The notes under the pieces were generated by a model. The model made no database searches, was not told the origin of the DNA, and was given only the letters and a program-made list of their open reading frames with translations. This document shows positions 56,507 to 64,000 of a DNA stretch of 64,000 nt, piece after piece (the first letter of the stretch is position 1; each line of letters starts with the position of its first letter). This DNA comes from Desulfosediminicola ganghwensis (lineage in GTDB: Bacteria; Desulfobacterota; Desulfobulbia; Desulfobulbales; Desulfocapsaceae), in the NCBI RefSeq assembly GCF_005116675.2, contig NZ_CP050699.1, positions 5,527,001 through 5,591,000 of the forward strand. Direction: 5' to 3'. The translations under genes and the position numbers were made by a program.

Positions 56507-57259
56507 TTAAGCAGCTTTGGAGACGATCCTCAGAAAGGAGCTGGCATCGAGACTGGCTGAACCGATAAACAGGCCGGAGACATTACCGAGGCGGAAATAC
56601 TCATCTACACAGTCAGCTGTGAGAGAGCCACCATATATTACAGCTCGATCCGGATATATTCCCCTGATGAAATCAACAGATTCGGCAACCTTCTCCGGAG
56701 ATTCGGGAATCCTGAAGCTGAGAGCATCCACCGGCGAGTAGGCAATGATGATATTCTCGTTTTCGATATCAGAGAGCGCGGTAAGCTGGGACATGGCATA
56801 GGGCTGATCGACACAAACTATCGGTCTGATCCCGGCATCAACGGCCTCGGCGACCTTGTTGGTTACATCGAGGGATTTTTCATGAAAGTATCTGCGTCGC
56901 TCAGAGTGACCGACTATAACGAAATCAACAAGCCCTTTGAGCATATCTGCTGCCACAGCACCTGTATAACTCCCCTTGGGGAAAGGCGAGACATCCTGGG
57001 CACAGAGATAAAAGTTGTCGAGTTTCAGGCTGTCCAGGTGCTTTCGGACATTTTCAAGACATAAAAAAGTGGGGGCTACGATAACATCAACATTTTCGGA
57101 AGCCTTGTAGCCTTCGGCAAACTCATCGAGCCATGCTTTTGCCTCATCGCTGTTCTTGTAACACTTCCAGTTGGCAATTACCAGACGATGACCGGAATGT
57201 TCCGGAATATCTTTTGGTTTGGGTGTCTCATTTTTTAAGAACCGATTCAATATACCCAC
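56507..57259 (-). CDS. Triosephosphate isomerase-like protein with catalytic Glu replaced
   Basis: Protein of 250 residues with the TIM fold and most of the family's active-site signature: Asn30-x-Lys32 (VIANWKCYKN), His118 (VIVGHSERRRYF) and YGGSLTADCV with FIGSASL for phosphate binding. The sequence AYEPVWAIGTG, which carries the catalytic Glu, is AYSPVDALSFRIP here: Ser175 takes the Glu position and the loop-6 hinge is lost. The codon is TCG, so this is not a one-base error. Start is GTG at 57257-57259 with GAGGAAA before it, overlapping the DUF167 gene by 32 bases. It may be inactive as an isomerase or have another role. Confidence 0.85.
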   Translation of the reverse strand: MGILNRFLKNETPKPKDIPEHSGHRLVIANWKCYKNSDEAKAWLDEFAEGYKASENVDVIVAPTFLCLENVRKHLDSLKLDNFYLCAQDVSPFPKGSYTGAVAADMLKGLVDFVIVGHSERRRYFHEKSLDVTNKVAEAVDAGIRPIVCVDQPYAMSQLTALSDIENENIIIAYSPVDALSFRIPESPEKVAESVDFIRGIYPDRAVIYGGSLTADCVDEYFRLGNVSGLFIGSASLDASSFLRIVSKAA

Positions 57260-57530
57260 GGATTTCCTCTTCAGTTATACCGCTGATTGCAATGGTCTTA
57301 CGACGGGAGGTATGGCCAGAACGCAACTGAACGTCACGCTTGGCGACCTTGAAGGTCTTTGCCAGAAAGGCAGTCACAGCACTGTTGGCCTTGCCATCGA
57401 CAGGCGGGGTGGTGATCGAAATTTTCAGGCTTCCATCATGCACTCCGCTTATCATGTTACGTGAAGCCCTTGGCTGAATGTAGAGGGACAGCAGGGCTGT
57501 TCCATCAGTGCCGCAGGTGAGATATGGCAT
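57228..57530 (-). CDS. yggU: DUF167/UPF0235 (YggU-family) protein
   Basis: One hundred residues. The family core is visible: LSLYIQPRASRNMISGVHDG, LKISITTPPVDGKANSAVTA and VQLRSGHTSRRKTIAISG. The YggU fold is known but its function is not. It overlaps the tpiA-like gene by 32 bases and follows the DivIVA gene by 42 bases, a common association with yggT and proC-type genes. Confidence 0.92.
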   Translation of the reverse strand: MPYLTCGTDGTALLSLYIQPRASRNMISGVHDGSLKISITTPPVDGKANSAVTAFLAKTFKVAKRDVQLRSGHTSRRKTIAISGITEEEIRGYIESVLKK

Positions 57531-57572
57531 CCATCAATCCAAAGTCGACTCAGGCTTACTCAGTAAAAAGAA

Positions 57573-58403
57573 TCAGACCTTCTCCATCTCATCGTCATTG
57601 AGCCTGATGGACTGGAAAAGATCGGTAAGATCTTCATCCGCATCAGAGCCCATGGCGTGAACCACATCAAGCTGCTCGAGGTAGGTGTTGAGGACTGCTC
57701 TCAGATCCTCATGCACCTGCACTTTCTTCTCTTGTAGTTTTTTAATTTCCACCGGAAGGGCTGCCAATTCAGCTTCAGCTTTCATGCGGAAATCATCTAC
57801 TTCCTGATGGGCACCGGAAATTATCTGATCTGCTTCCTGCTGAGCTTTACTCTTCACATCCTGGGCAAATTGCTGCGCAGCTACCAGAGTCGACTTGAAG
57901 TCCAGCTCTTCCTTCTTCAGTTCAGCGATCTGGTTGTTCAGCAAATCAACCCGGGCCCGCAGCTTCTCGGCTTCGTTACTCGTTTCTGAGTCGGTCGCAC
58001 TTCGCTCTTCAAGCTCAGTGGTCAGCTTTTCTATCTCTTCACGAAGCTCTGCTTCCTGCTTCTCCCAGGACTCCTGCTGGATCAGCTTTTCCTGCTCGGA
58101 GCTGTCAATCTTGCTTTCGAGCACTGTAATGCGCTGGTCTTTTTCCAGGAACTCTTTCTCGCTTTCCTCAGAACGTTCTTCACGTACTCTGCCTTCCTGC
58201 AGCAACGCATCCCGCTCTTGCTTCAATGCCTTGTTTTCCACGAGGAGTTCGTCATAATCCTCTTCCTGTTTTCTCAGCTGTTCATGCAGCTCGAAAAACT
58301 CCTCTGCCAAAAGTTCCAGATACGCCTTGACTTCAATAGAGTCATAGCCCCTGAACTTAACCTGAAATTCCTGATCTTTAATAGCCTGTGGAGTAATAGA
58401 CAT
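57573..58403 (-). CDS. DivIVA-domain coiled-coil protein
   Basis: Protein of 276 residues. The N-terminal DivIVA domain reads SITPQAIKDQEFQVKFRGYD, SIEVKAYLELLAEEFFELHE; the next 180 residues are a long coiled coil rich in Glu, Lys and Gln. DivIVA-like proteins recognise curved membrane at poles and septa; here it sits with yggT, yggU and metG, which fits a cell-envelope/division role. Clear homologue by N-terminus; the partner is unknown. Confidence 0.9.
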   Translation of the reverse strand: MSITPQAIKDQEFQVKFRGYDSIEVKAYLELLAEEFFELHEQLRKQEEDYDELLVENKALKQERDALLQEGRVREERSEESEKEFLEKDQRITVLESKIDSSEQEKLIQQESWEKQEAELREEIEKLTTELEERSATDSETSNEAEKLRARVDLLNNQIAELKKEELDFKSTLVAAQQFAQDVKSKAQQEADQIISGAHQEVDDFRMKAEAELAALPVEIKKLQEKKVQVHEDLRAVLNTYLEQLDVVHAMGSDADEDLTDLFQSIRLNDDEMEKV

Positions 58404-58448
58404 TATGTTGCCCCATTAAGGAAAATTTTACTGTCAAAACAGAGGTTC

Positions 58449-58748
58449 CTATCCGATCCCCATGGCGATCTGTTTCATGGTTGGCACGATAAAGCTCTGC
58501 AGAAAAATGATCACCATGATCAGAATCATCGGAGAAAAATCTATACCGCCCATATTCAGCGGTATCAGGTTGCGTATTCTACTCAAAACCGGCTCGGTCG
58601 CTTCATAAAGGAAGCGAACGATTGGATTATATGGGTCCGCACTGACCCACGACACTATGGCACGGCCAATGATGATCCATACATAGGCGGTAAAGAGGAA
58701 ATCGACTACTCCTGCAAGAGCCATCAGAAAGTTATTCACTACAAACAT
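58449..58748 (-). CDS. yggT: YggT-family membrane protein
   Basis: Ninety-nine residues with two YggT membrane segments (MFVVNNFLMALAGVVDFLF and MILIMVIIFLQSFIVP) and the family motif NPIVRFLYEATEPVLSRIRN. YggT proteins are linked to cell division and K+ or osmotic tolerance, without firm mechanism. Lies 17 bases after metG and precedes the DivIVA gene. Confidence 0.93.
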   Translation of the reverse strand: MFVVNNFLMALAGVVDFLFTAYVWIIIGRAIVSWVSADPYNPIVRFLYEATEPVLSRIRNLIPLNMGGIDFSPMILIMVIIFLQSFIVPTMKQIAMGIG

Positions 58749-58765
58749 CTTCTCTCCTTCTCATA

Positions 58766-60718
58766 TCAGGCAACGGTGCTGCCGACAGCTACAGGCTTGC
58801 TGACCGTGGCCAGAACCAGTCTGGTTTCTCCGTCAACTTCAGTCTTGGCGGCCAGTACCATACCCTGGGAGGGAATTCCCATGAGTTTGGCCGGCTTCAG
58901 GTTCGCAACGATCAATACCTGCAAACCAACGACTTCCTCAGGTGCATAATGTTCAGCAATACCTGCTACAATGGTACGTTCCTCAGGTGCTTTTACGGTA
59001 AGCTTGAGCAGTCTGTCCGATTTTTTGATCTTCTCGGCCGCCACGACCTCGGCTACCCGGATCTCCACCTGCTGAAACTGCTCAAAGGTAATCAACCCTT
59101 CAGCATTTGCAGGAACGCTCTTGTTCGCTTTCTTCTTCTCTTTTTTGGATGTATCGCTCTTTTTCTCATCTTTTCCCATATGCTGTTTTACATCAACACG
59201 TGGGAAAAGCGGATCAGCTTTCTGCAGCACTGTGCCTGGGTTCAGCACGTTCCACGCACCTCCCACAGCCAGCAGATTAACAGACGCGTCATCAGCGGCA
59301 ATACCCAGCCCCGCTACCATCTTATCTGCAGTCTCGGGCATAACCGGCTTGAGCACCAGGGCCAGCAGACGCAAACATTCAGCCAGGTTATACAAGACGG
59401 TCTCAAGACGCGGACGCTGCCCCTCATCCTTGGCCAAGGCCCAGGGTTCGTTGGTCACGATATACTTGTTGGCATAGCTCACCAGCTCCCAGACAGCCTT
59501 CAATCCCCGATGGAACTGGAATGTCTCCATATTTTTGGTGTAAGCGGCCAGCATCTTTTCGGCAATTTCAGCGAGTTGCTTGTCATTTCCACCTTCCTGT
59601 TGCGGTGCAGGAACAACGCCATTGCAATACTTCTGCAGCATGGCCAACGATCGGCTATAAAGATTTCCCAGGTCATTGGCCAGATCGGAATTCTTCCTGG
59701 AGACAATGGCCTCACTGGAAAAAGATGCATCAAGGCCAAACGACATCTCACGCAGGGTGAAATATCTGAGTGTGTCGATACCATACGCCTCCACCAGCTC
59801 TTTGGGGCGAACCACATTCCCGATGGATTTGCTCATTTTGGTGTTGTCTACGTTCCAGTAACCATGAACATGCAGTTTTTTGTAGAGCGGCACCTCCATG
59901 GAAAGCAGCATGGTCGGCCAGTAAATGGCATGCGGCTTCAGGATATCCTTGGCGATTACATGTTCAGCAACAGGCCAGAACTTTTCGTATTTTTCGCCAT
60001 CGGGATACCCGAGCCCGGTCAGGTAGTTAATGAGCGCATCAAACCAGACATAGGTCACAAAATTTTCATCAAACGGCAGTTCAATCCCCCAGGTAAGACG
60101 AGTCTTCGGCCGGGAAATGCAGAGATCCTCCAGTGGTTCACTCAGAAAAGAGAGCACCTCGTTCCGGTAACGCTCGGGGGTGATAAATTCCGGATTAGCC
60201 TTGATATGATTGATCAGCTGCTGCTGATATTTCGACATTCTGAAAAAGTAGTTCTGCTCGGCAATCTCCTGCGGCGGCTGCTGATGATCCGGGCAGTTGC
60301 CGTCAACCAGTTCCTTTTCCGTGAGGAATCGTTCACAGCCACGGCAATACAGACCTGAGTATTCGTCAAAATAGATATCGCCCTTGTCATAGACATTCTG
60401 CAGAATTTCCTGAACAACGGCTATATGATCAGCATCGGTGGTGCGGATAAAATTATCCGGCTCTACCTGGAGAATCGGCCAGGTGTCACGAAACATGCCA
60501 CTGATACGATCCGCATACTCTTTTGGAGCGACATCTTCCTTATCGGCTGCTTCCGCAATCTTGTCGCCGTGTTCATCGGTTCCGGTCTGAAAGCGAACAT
60601 CTTCTCCGGAGATTCTGCGGAAGCGGCTATAGGTATCCGCAACAATAGTGGTATATGCGTGTCCCAGGTGAGGCTGGGCGTTTACGTAGTAAATCGGGGT
60701 TGTGATATAAGTCGTCAT
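58766..60718 (-). CDS. metG: Methionine--tRNA ligase
   Basis: Charges tRNA-Met; 650 residues. HIGH motif PHLGHAYTTIVADTY (16-30), zinc knuckle CRGCERFLTEKELVDGNCPDH, KMSKS motif NTKMSKSIGNVV. After a Lys-rich linker (KKSDTSKKEKKKANKS) comes the C-terminal tRNA-binding domain (Trbp111-like: FEQFQQVEIRVAEVVAAEKI, LLKLTVKAP, GMVLAAK). Two-domain MetRS of the E. coli type. Operon member between ricT and yggT. Confidence 0.98.
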   Translation of the reverse strand: MTTYITTPIYYVNAQPHLGHAYTTIVADTYSRFRRISGEDVRFQTGTDEHGDKIAEAADKEDVAPKEYADRISGMFRDTWPILQVEPDNFIRTTDADHIAVVQEILQNVYDKGDIYFDEYSGLYCRGCERFLTEKELVDGNCPDHQQPPQEIAEQNYFFRMSKYQQQLINHIKANPEFITPERYRNEVLSFLSEPLEDLCISRPKTRLTWGIELPFDENFVTYVWFDALINYLTGLGYPDGEKYEKFWPVAEHVIAKDILKPHAIYWPTMLLSMEVPLYKKLHVHGYWNVDNTKMSKSIGNVVRPKELVEAYGIDTLRYFTLREMSFGLDASFSSEAIVSRKNSDLANDLGNLYSRSLAMLQKYCNGVVPAPQQEGGNDKQLAEIAEKMLAAYTKNMETFQFHRGLKAVWELVSYANKYIVTNEPWALAKDEGQRPRLETVLYNLAECLRLLALVLKPVMPETADKMVAGLGIAADDASVNLLAVGGAWNVLNPGTVLQKADPLFPRVDVKQHMGKDEKKSDTSKKEKKKANKSVPANAEGLITFEQFQQVEIRVAEVVAAEKIKKSDRLLKLTVKAPEERTIVAGIAEHYAPEEVVGLQVLIVANLKPAKLMGIPSQGMVLAAKTEVDGETRLVLATVSKPVAVGSTVA

Positions 60719-60778
60719 TATCTATTTCGCCTTAGGCGGTCGACCGCCGCTTCTGCTGTTTCAGGGAAGAAGTAACCC

Positions 60779-61678
60779 TTACTCCCTGTTCTTTTTCTCT
60801 TTTTTTGGACCTTTGTCAACTCGGATAATCTCGTAATTTTGCCATTCTGCAGCTTGCAGAACTGTTTCGTCACCCGAATCGGTCTGAACTAATATAGATT
60901 GCTGTAACGGATTCTGGCGACGCACCTTGTAAGTTCTGCCATCAATTCTAATCCGTTTACCCGGCTTCGGCATACCTTTACGTTGTTGCCGATAGGTATC
61001 GTACTCGTAGGTGAGGCAACAGAGCAGCCTGTTACAAAGGCCTGATATCTTAGAAGGATTTAACGGAAGATCCTGTTCCTTCGCCATCTTGATGGAGACG
61101 GAATCGAATTTTTTTATAAACGAAGAGCAACAGAGTTCCCGCCCGCATGTTCCCATGCCACCGATCATCTTGGTCTCATGGCGAACACCCACCTGACGCA
61201 TCTCGACCCTGGTACGGAACTCCTGAACCAGGTCCTTGACCAGTTCACGAAAATCGACTCGATTGTCAGCGGTGAAGTAGAAAATCATTTTGCTGCCGTT
61301 GAAAAACCGTTCGACACGAACCAGGCTCATTTCCAGCTTGTGGCGAACAATCAACCTCTGGCAAATATCAAAAGCTCTGTTTTCCTGATCGGGTAACTGT
61401 GCGTAGCGCTCAAGCTCATCATCCCCGGCCCTTCGCAATATCTCGTAGTTCACCTTGGCTTTCGCCTTGCAGCCGCAGATGGGGGCAGGACCGGATACCG
61501 CCGCCGGTTCCAGACCATGATCTGTCTTCACCATCACAATATCGCCCCGGACCGGCTTCTCCAGCTGTGAAGATGCGGTGAACATCTGTCCGTCTTCGCG
61601 AAAGCGTACCCGGTAATATTCAAGCTGTTTATCGGGTGATGTACCCTCAACTTCCTTTTCAGCTTCTTTATCCGACAT
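60779..61678 (-). CDS. ricT: PSP1-domain protein (RicT/YaaT-like)
   Basis: About 299 residues. The PSP1 domain lies in the middle, with conserved cysteines in GGMGTCGRELCCSSFIKKFD and SGLCNRLLCCLTYEYDTYRQ. In B. subtilis RicT/YaaT joins RicA and RicF in a [4Fe-4S] complex that guides RNase Y; the partners are not present here. The start MSDKEAEKE at 61676-61678 is preceded by AAAGGA and begins 13 bases after the holB stop; an earlier in-frame ATG lies inside holB. Neighbours holB and metG repeat the gene order holB-ricT seen in other bacteria. Confidence 0.9.
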   Translation of the reverse strand: MSDKEAEKEVEGTSPDKQLEYYRVRFREDGQMFTASSQLEKPVRGDIVMVKTDHGLEPAAVSGPAPICGCKAKAKVNYEILRRAGDDELERYAQLPDQENRAFDICQRLIVRHKLEMSLVRVERFFNGSKMIFYFTADNRVDFRELVKDLVQEFRTRVEMRQVGVRHETKMIGGMGTCGRELCCSSFIKKFDSVSIKMAKEQDLPLNPSKISGLCNRLLCCLTYEYDTYRQQRKGMPKPGKRIRIDGRTYKVRRQNPLQQSILVQTDSGDETVLQAAEWQNYEIIRVDKGPKKEKKNRE

Positions 61679-61691
61679 GTAGATGTATCCT

Positions 61692-62723
61692 TTACGATGT
61701 GCCGCCATGCAGATGAAAAATCAGCACTTCGCACACAAGAGTTCGATTACAATTTCTTTTCAGCTGTTTTTCAGCTGTATCAACCGCCTGCAGTTTAGCA
61801 AAAAGGTCTTCCGAACTCCAGCTTTTCAGTTGATGTGCAATATCCGGACCAACGGCCACCAACGGTTTTTGCCAATTATTATAGGCGTCACCACCACCTT
61901 CAGGAATAAGCAATAAATCTCGCAGCCAAAGCCGCAACAAGCCGAGGAGTGGCGGAATGTGCTCTTTCAATTCGGAAAGTTCCTGGGCAACCTTGAGCAG
62001 CACACCAACATCACGGTTGGAGTCAACCCCTGCGTCGCTGACCGTTGCAATTATTTTTCCGGCAATAGAGAGCAGTTCTGTTTCATGCAGTAATAACGCC
62101 TTACCCGGACTCCCTTCGGCGAGCCTGGCCAGGAGCATGGCCTGCTCTTTATCCATGACTGGCGCCAGTTGCCGCAGAAGCTCTGCACACTGTTCCGCCG
62201 GCAAACCGAAAAACGGAATCACCTGACAACGGGAGGAAATGGTGGTCAGTACCTCCTGGGATGCCTCTGCGGTCAATATGAGCAGATTACCAGCCGGAGG
62301 TTCCTCGAGGGTTTTCAAGAGGCTGTTGGCTGCCTCCTGGCGCATGGTGTGAACATCCTCCAGCAGCACCACTCTCAGATCAGATTCATATGGCGCATAA
62401 CCGAGGGTGCGACACATCTCCCGGATCTGATCAATTTTAATGGTGCCTTTTTCGGGTCGTATCACCATATAATCAGGATGATTATCCGAAAGGAACTTTT
62501 TACAGGAACTGCAGACGCCACAGGCTGACCCGGGAGTTTCACCACGACAGTTCAAGGTCGCCGCCAAACCACGGGCGAAGAGCTTTTTGCCAACACCATC
62601 CGGCCCTTTAAAGACATAGGCGTGAGGCATTCTGCCGGAGCGCATGGTTCTCTCCACCAGAGACTTTGCCTTATCCTGGCCGATGAGCTCCATATGGCTG
62701 AGTATGGTAGTAGGCTGATCCAT
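61692..62723 (-). CDS. holB: DNA polymerase III delta' subunit
   Basis: Clamp-loader subunit of 343 residues. The P-loop is YVFKGPDGVGKKLFARGLAA (35-54); zinc module CGVCSSCKKF (about 83-92); VVLLEDVHTMRQEAANSLLK (DEAD-like box) and LEEPPAGNLLILT; C-terminal SSRCQVIPF with arginine finger SRC. P-loop Lys is present, so nucleotide binding is possible. It precedes ricT. Confidence 0.93.
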   Translation of the reverse strand: MDQPTTILSHMELIGQDKAKSLVERTMRSGRMPHAYVFKGPDGVGKKLFARGLAATLNCRGETPGSACGVCSSCKKFLSDNHPDYMVIRPEKGTIKIDQIREMCRTLGYAPYESDLRVVLLEDVHTMRQEAANSLLKTLEEPPAGNLLILTAEASQEVLTTISSRCQVIPFFGLPAEQCAELLRQLAPVMDKEQAMLLARLAEGSPGKALLLHETELLSIAGKIIATVSDAGVDSNRDVGVLLKVAQELSELKEHIPPLLGLLRLWLRDLLLIPEGGGDAYNNWQKPLVAVGPDIAHQLKSWSSEDLFAKLQAVDTAEKQLKRNCNRTLVCEVLIFHLHGGTS

Positions 62724-62776
62724 GGCTTCGTAGCGTTACAGGGCGAAGTCGGTCTGCTCTGTCAGAAAGTATATTG

Positions 62777-63808
62777 TTAGAAAAGAGACTGCTGTTTCTG
62801 GCGGGCTATCAGCTGGGCTGGCTGCTCTACCGCCAACGCTTCCTCTTTTTGCAGGGCGTTGAGGTACAGATACCGTTCCAGAGAGCGCTGATAATCACTC
62901 CAGCTGAGCTCCGTACTGTTCAATTTTCGTCGTAACTGCTCCAGCACGTTCATCTTCGAGTCCATCTCATCGATGTGATTGAGCAACATCGCCTCGACGG
63001 TCATCGGTACCACCGGGGAGCCAAACTCCTGCTTGCCGTGATGACTCAGGATCAGGTGCTGCAACTGTTCCAGCAGGTCTTCGGGAAAATCACGGATACC
63101 GGCAGCGACATTGCTGACCATCTCACTGCCCATGACCAGATGCCCTTTGAGCCGCCCACTATCTGTGTAATCAATGATACCGTTTTCCATGCGCAACTCA
63201 TTCACCTTACCCAGATCATGCAACAGGGCACCGGCGATCAGCAGCGACCTGTTCACTCCCGGATAATGGGAAGAAAGCATGTCAGCGAGCTTGGCCATAG
63301 AGAGGGCGTGCTCCAGCAACCCGCCCACATATGCGTGGTGGATTCCTTTGGCAGCCGGCGCCTCTTGAAACATGGTCCAGGTTACTTGATCTTTCTTAAA
63401 AAAATGGCTGAGCAGCTTCTTGATAAACGGGTCATTGACGCTGCGGACCAGAGCTTGCAGCTCAGCGGCCATTTCTATGCGATCATGGGGCGTCGAGGGT
63501 AAGAAATCGGAGAGATCAACCTCACTGACAGGTACCGGCTGGATCTCATCCACCTTCAGCTGCAACTTGTCCCGGTAGGACTGCACCTGACCACGGACCC
63601 GGACACAATTTCCCGGCTTGCAGATATCGTGCAGCTGCTCGGCGTTATCCCAGACAGGCCCGCCAAGCTCACCGCTCTTATCCATCACTGTCAGTATCAG
63701 GTAGGGCTTACCTGCCCGCGTTTCCGAAAGCCTGGCGGACTTGACCAGAAAGCGGTCATCTACTCTGGCTCCCTCCTGCAACTCCTCTATAAACATTCGT
63801 TTCGACAT
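62777..63808 (-). CDS. OB-fold/HD-domain exoribonuclease, YhaM-like
   Basis: Protein of 343 residues. The N-terminal OB-fold (about 15-95: VKSARLSETRAGKPYLILTV, VRVRGQVQSYRDKLQLKVDE) is followed by an HD domain with HHAYVGGLLEHALSMAKLAD and LIAGALLHDLGKVNELR, as in YhaM/CbpP-type 3'-5' exoribonucleases. Metal-binding His/Asp are present. Sits upstream of holB in the same block. RNA versus DNA substrate cannot be decided. Confidence 0.88.
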   Translation of the reverse strand: MSKRMFIEELQEGARVDDRFLVKSARLSETRAGKPYLILTVMDKSGELGGPVWDNAEQLHDICKPGNCVRVRGQVQSYRDKLQLKVDEIQPVPVSEVDLSDFLPSTPHDRIEMAAELQALVRSVNDPFIKKLLSHFFKKDQVTWTMFQEAPAAKGIHHAYVGGLLEHALSMAKLADMLSSHYPGVNRSLLIAGALLHDLGKVNELRMENGIIDYTDSGRLKGHLVMGSEMVSNVAAGIRDFPEDLLEQLQHLILSHHGKQEFGSPVVPMTVEAMLLNHIDEMDSKMNVLEQLRRKLNSTELSWSDYQRSLERYLYLNALQKEEALAVEQPAQLIARQKQQSLF

Positions 63809-63825
63809 AGAGCTGGCCGTAATTA

Positions 63826-64000
63826 TCAGACATTAAATCGAAAGTGCATGCAGTCGCCATCGGCCACTACATATTCCTTCCCTTCAACCCTCATAAGTCC
63901 TTTTCCCTTGGCTCCGTTTTCACCATTGCAGGTGACATAATCATCGTAGGCAATCACCTCTGCCCGAATGAAGCCATGCTCAAAATCCGTATGGATTTTT
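63826..64000 (-). CDS. ychF: Redox-regulated ATPase/GTPase YchF, C-terminal end
   Basis: Partial gene; the 5' part lies to the right of the window. The minus strand encodes [20 protein letters not shown], then [20 protein letters not shown] and ends FRFNV at a TGA (63826-63828). This is the TGS-type tail that closes YchF/OLA1 proteins (usual ending GDVMHFRFNV). Leads the housekeeping cluster on this strand. Confidence 0.95.
   Translation of the reverse strand, partial: KIHTDFEHGFIRAEVIAYDDYVTCNGENGAKGKGLMRVEGKEYVVADGDCMHFRFNV

Noticed and set aside
58949-60358. 469-residue open frame opposite metG
   Set aside because: Antisense to a clear methionyl-tRNA synthetase; the product shows no motifs.
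1-64000. tRNA genes, rRNA, CRISPR arrays, insertion sequences, prophage genes
   Set aside because: I scanned the gaps by eye and saw no cloverleaf, repeat-spacer arrays or transposase; a tRNAscan or CRISPR search would settle it.

Overview
The window is chromosomal DNA of about 50% GC and densely coded. It contains dsrA, dsrB and dsrD, the dissimilatory sulfite reductase genes and their small companion, so the host is a sulfate-reducing (or sulfur-cycling) bacterium. The style of the other genes (fused SecDF, DUF4388/PATAN regulator, NIL-domain ferredoxin, YkgJ-type protein, PEP-utilising giant protein) fits the Desulfobacterota, most probably the Desulfobulbales. That placement is inference from gene content and protein flavour; no 16S rRNA is present. 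I saw no tRNA, rRNA, CRISPR array, insertion sequence or prophage gene.

Layout. 1-3.3 kb: start of alaS (runs off the left edge), an isochorismatase-fold hydrolase with a possible broken small gene upstream, an ArsR regulator paired with a DUF2892 membrane protein (reminiscent of E. coli ygaVP), and a small Cys-rich protein. 3.5-12.5 kb (minus strand): a 1429-residue dikinase-like protein, gapA, glgA, aroC, aroK. 12.9-16.7 kb (plus): YjbQ protein, small His-tailed protein, UbiD decarboxylase and pseudouridine synthase in one operon, then an HU/IHF gene. 16.8-22.3 kb (minus): rimO, a nucleoside phosphorylase, and the Fo part of ATP synthase (atpE, atpB, atpI, atpZ) behind hemL. 22.6-24.8 kb (plus): trxA, trxB, bamD. 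25-27.2 kb (minus): NIL ferredoxin and a split COG2187/COG0645 pair. 27.7-31.6 kb (plus): secDF, YkgJ protein, HAD phosphatase. 31.7-36.6 kb: a Cys-rich/cNMP/PATAN regulator divergent from a membrane protein with an E2 (ubiquitin-conjugating) domain, then kdsD. 37.1-39.7 kb (plus): metK-ahcY. 39.7-43.4 kb (minus): birA and dsrABD. 43.6-51.3 kb (minus): pgi, rpe, dprA, rpoD, dnaG. 51.5-54.3 kb (plus): an unknown protein and an ABC1/UbiB kinase. 54.4-64 kb (minus): a CoA-disulfide-reductase/rhodanese fusion and a long housekeeping cluster ychF, HD exonuclease, holB, ricT, metG, yggT, divIVA, yggU, tpiA-like.

Functional themes. Dissimilatory sulfur metabolism (dsrABD, CoA-disulfide reductase with rhodanese, putative persulfide-sensing ArsR), central carbon (gapA, pgi, rpe, tpiA-like, glgA), methyl cycle (metK, ahcY), energy (Na+/H+ Fo sector), redox (trxA/trxB) and envelope biogenesis (secDF, bamD, kdsD).

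The most unusual items are: the E2-fold/TM/repeat protein at 32997-35561; the triosephosphate-isomerase-like protein whose catalytic Glu is Ser (56507-57259); the PPDK-like giant without a PEP/pyruvate TIM barrel (3567-7856); and the ArsR-DUF2892 pair with two cysteines placed as in persulfide sensors (2430-2972).
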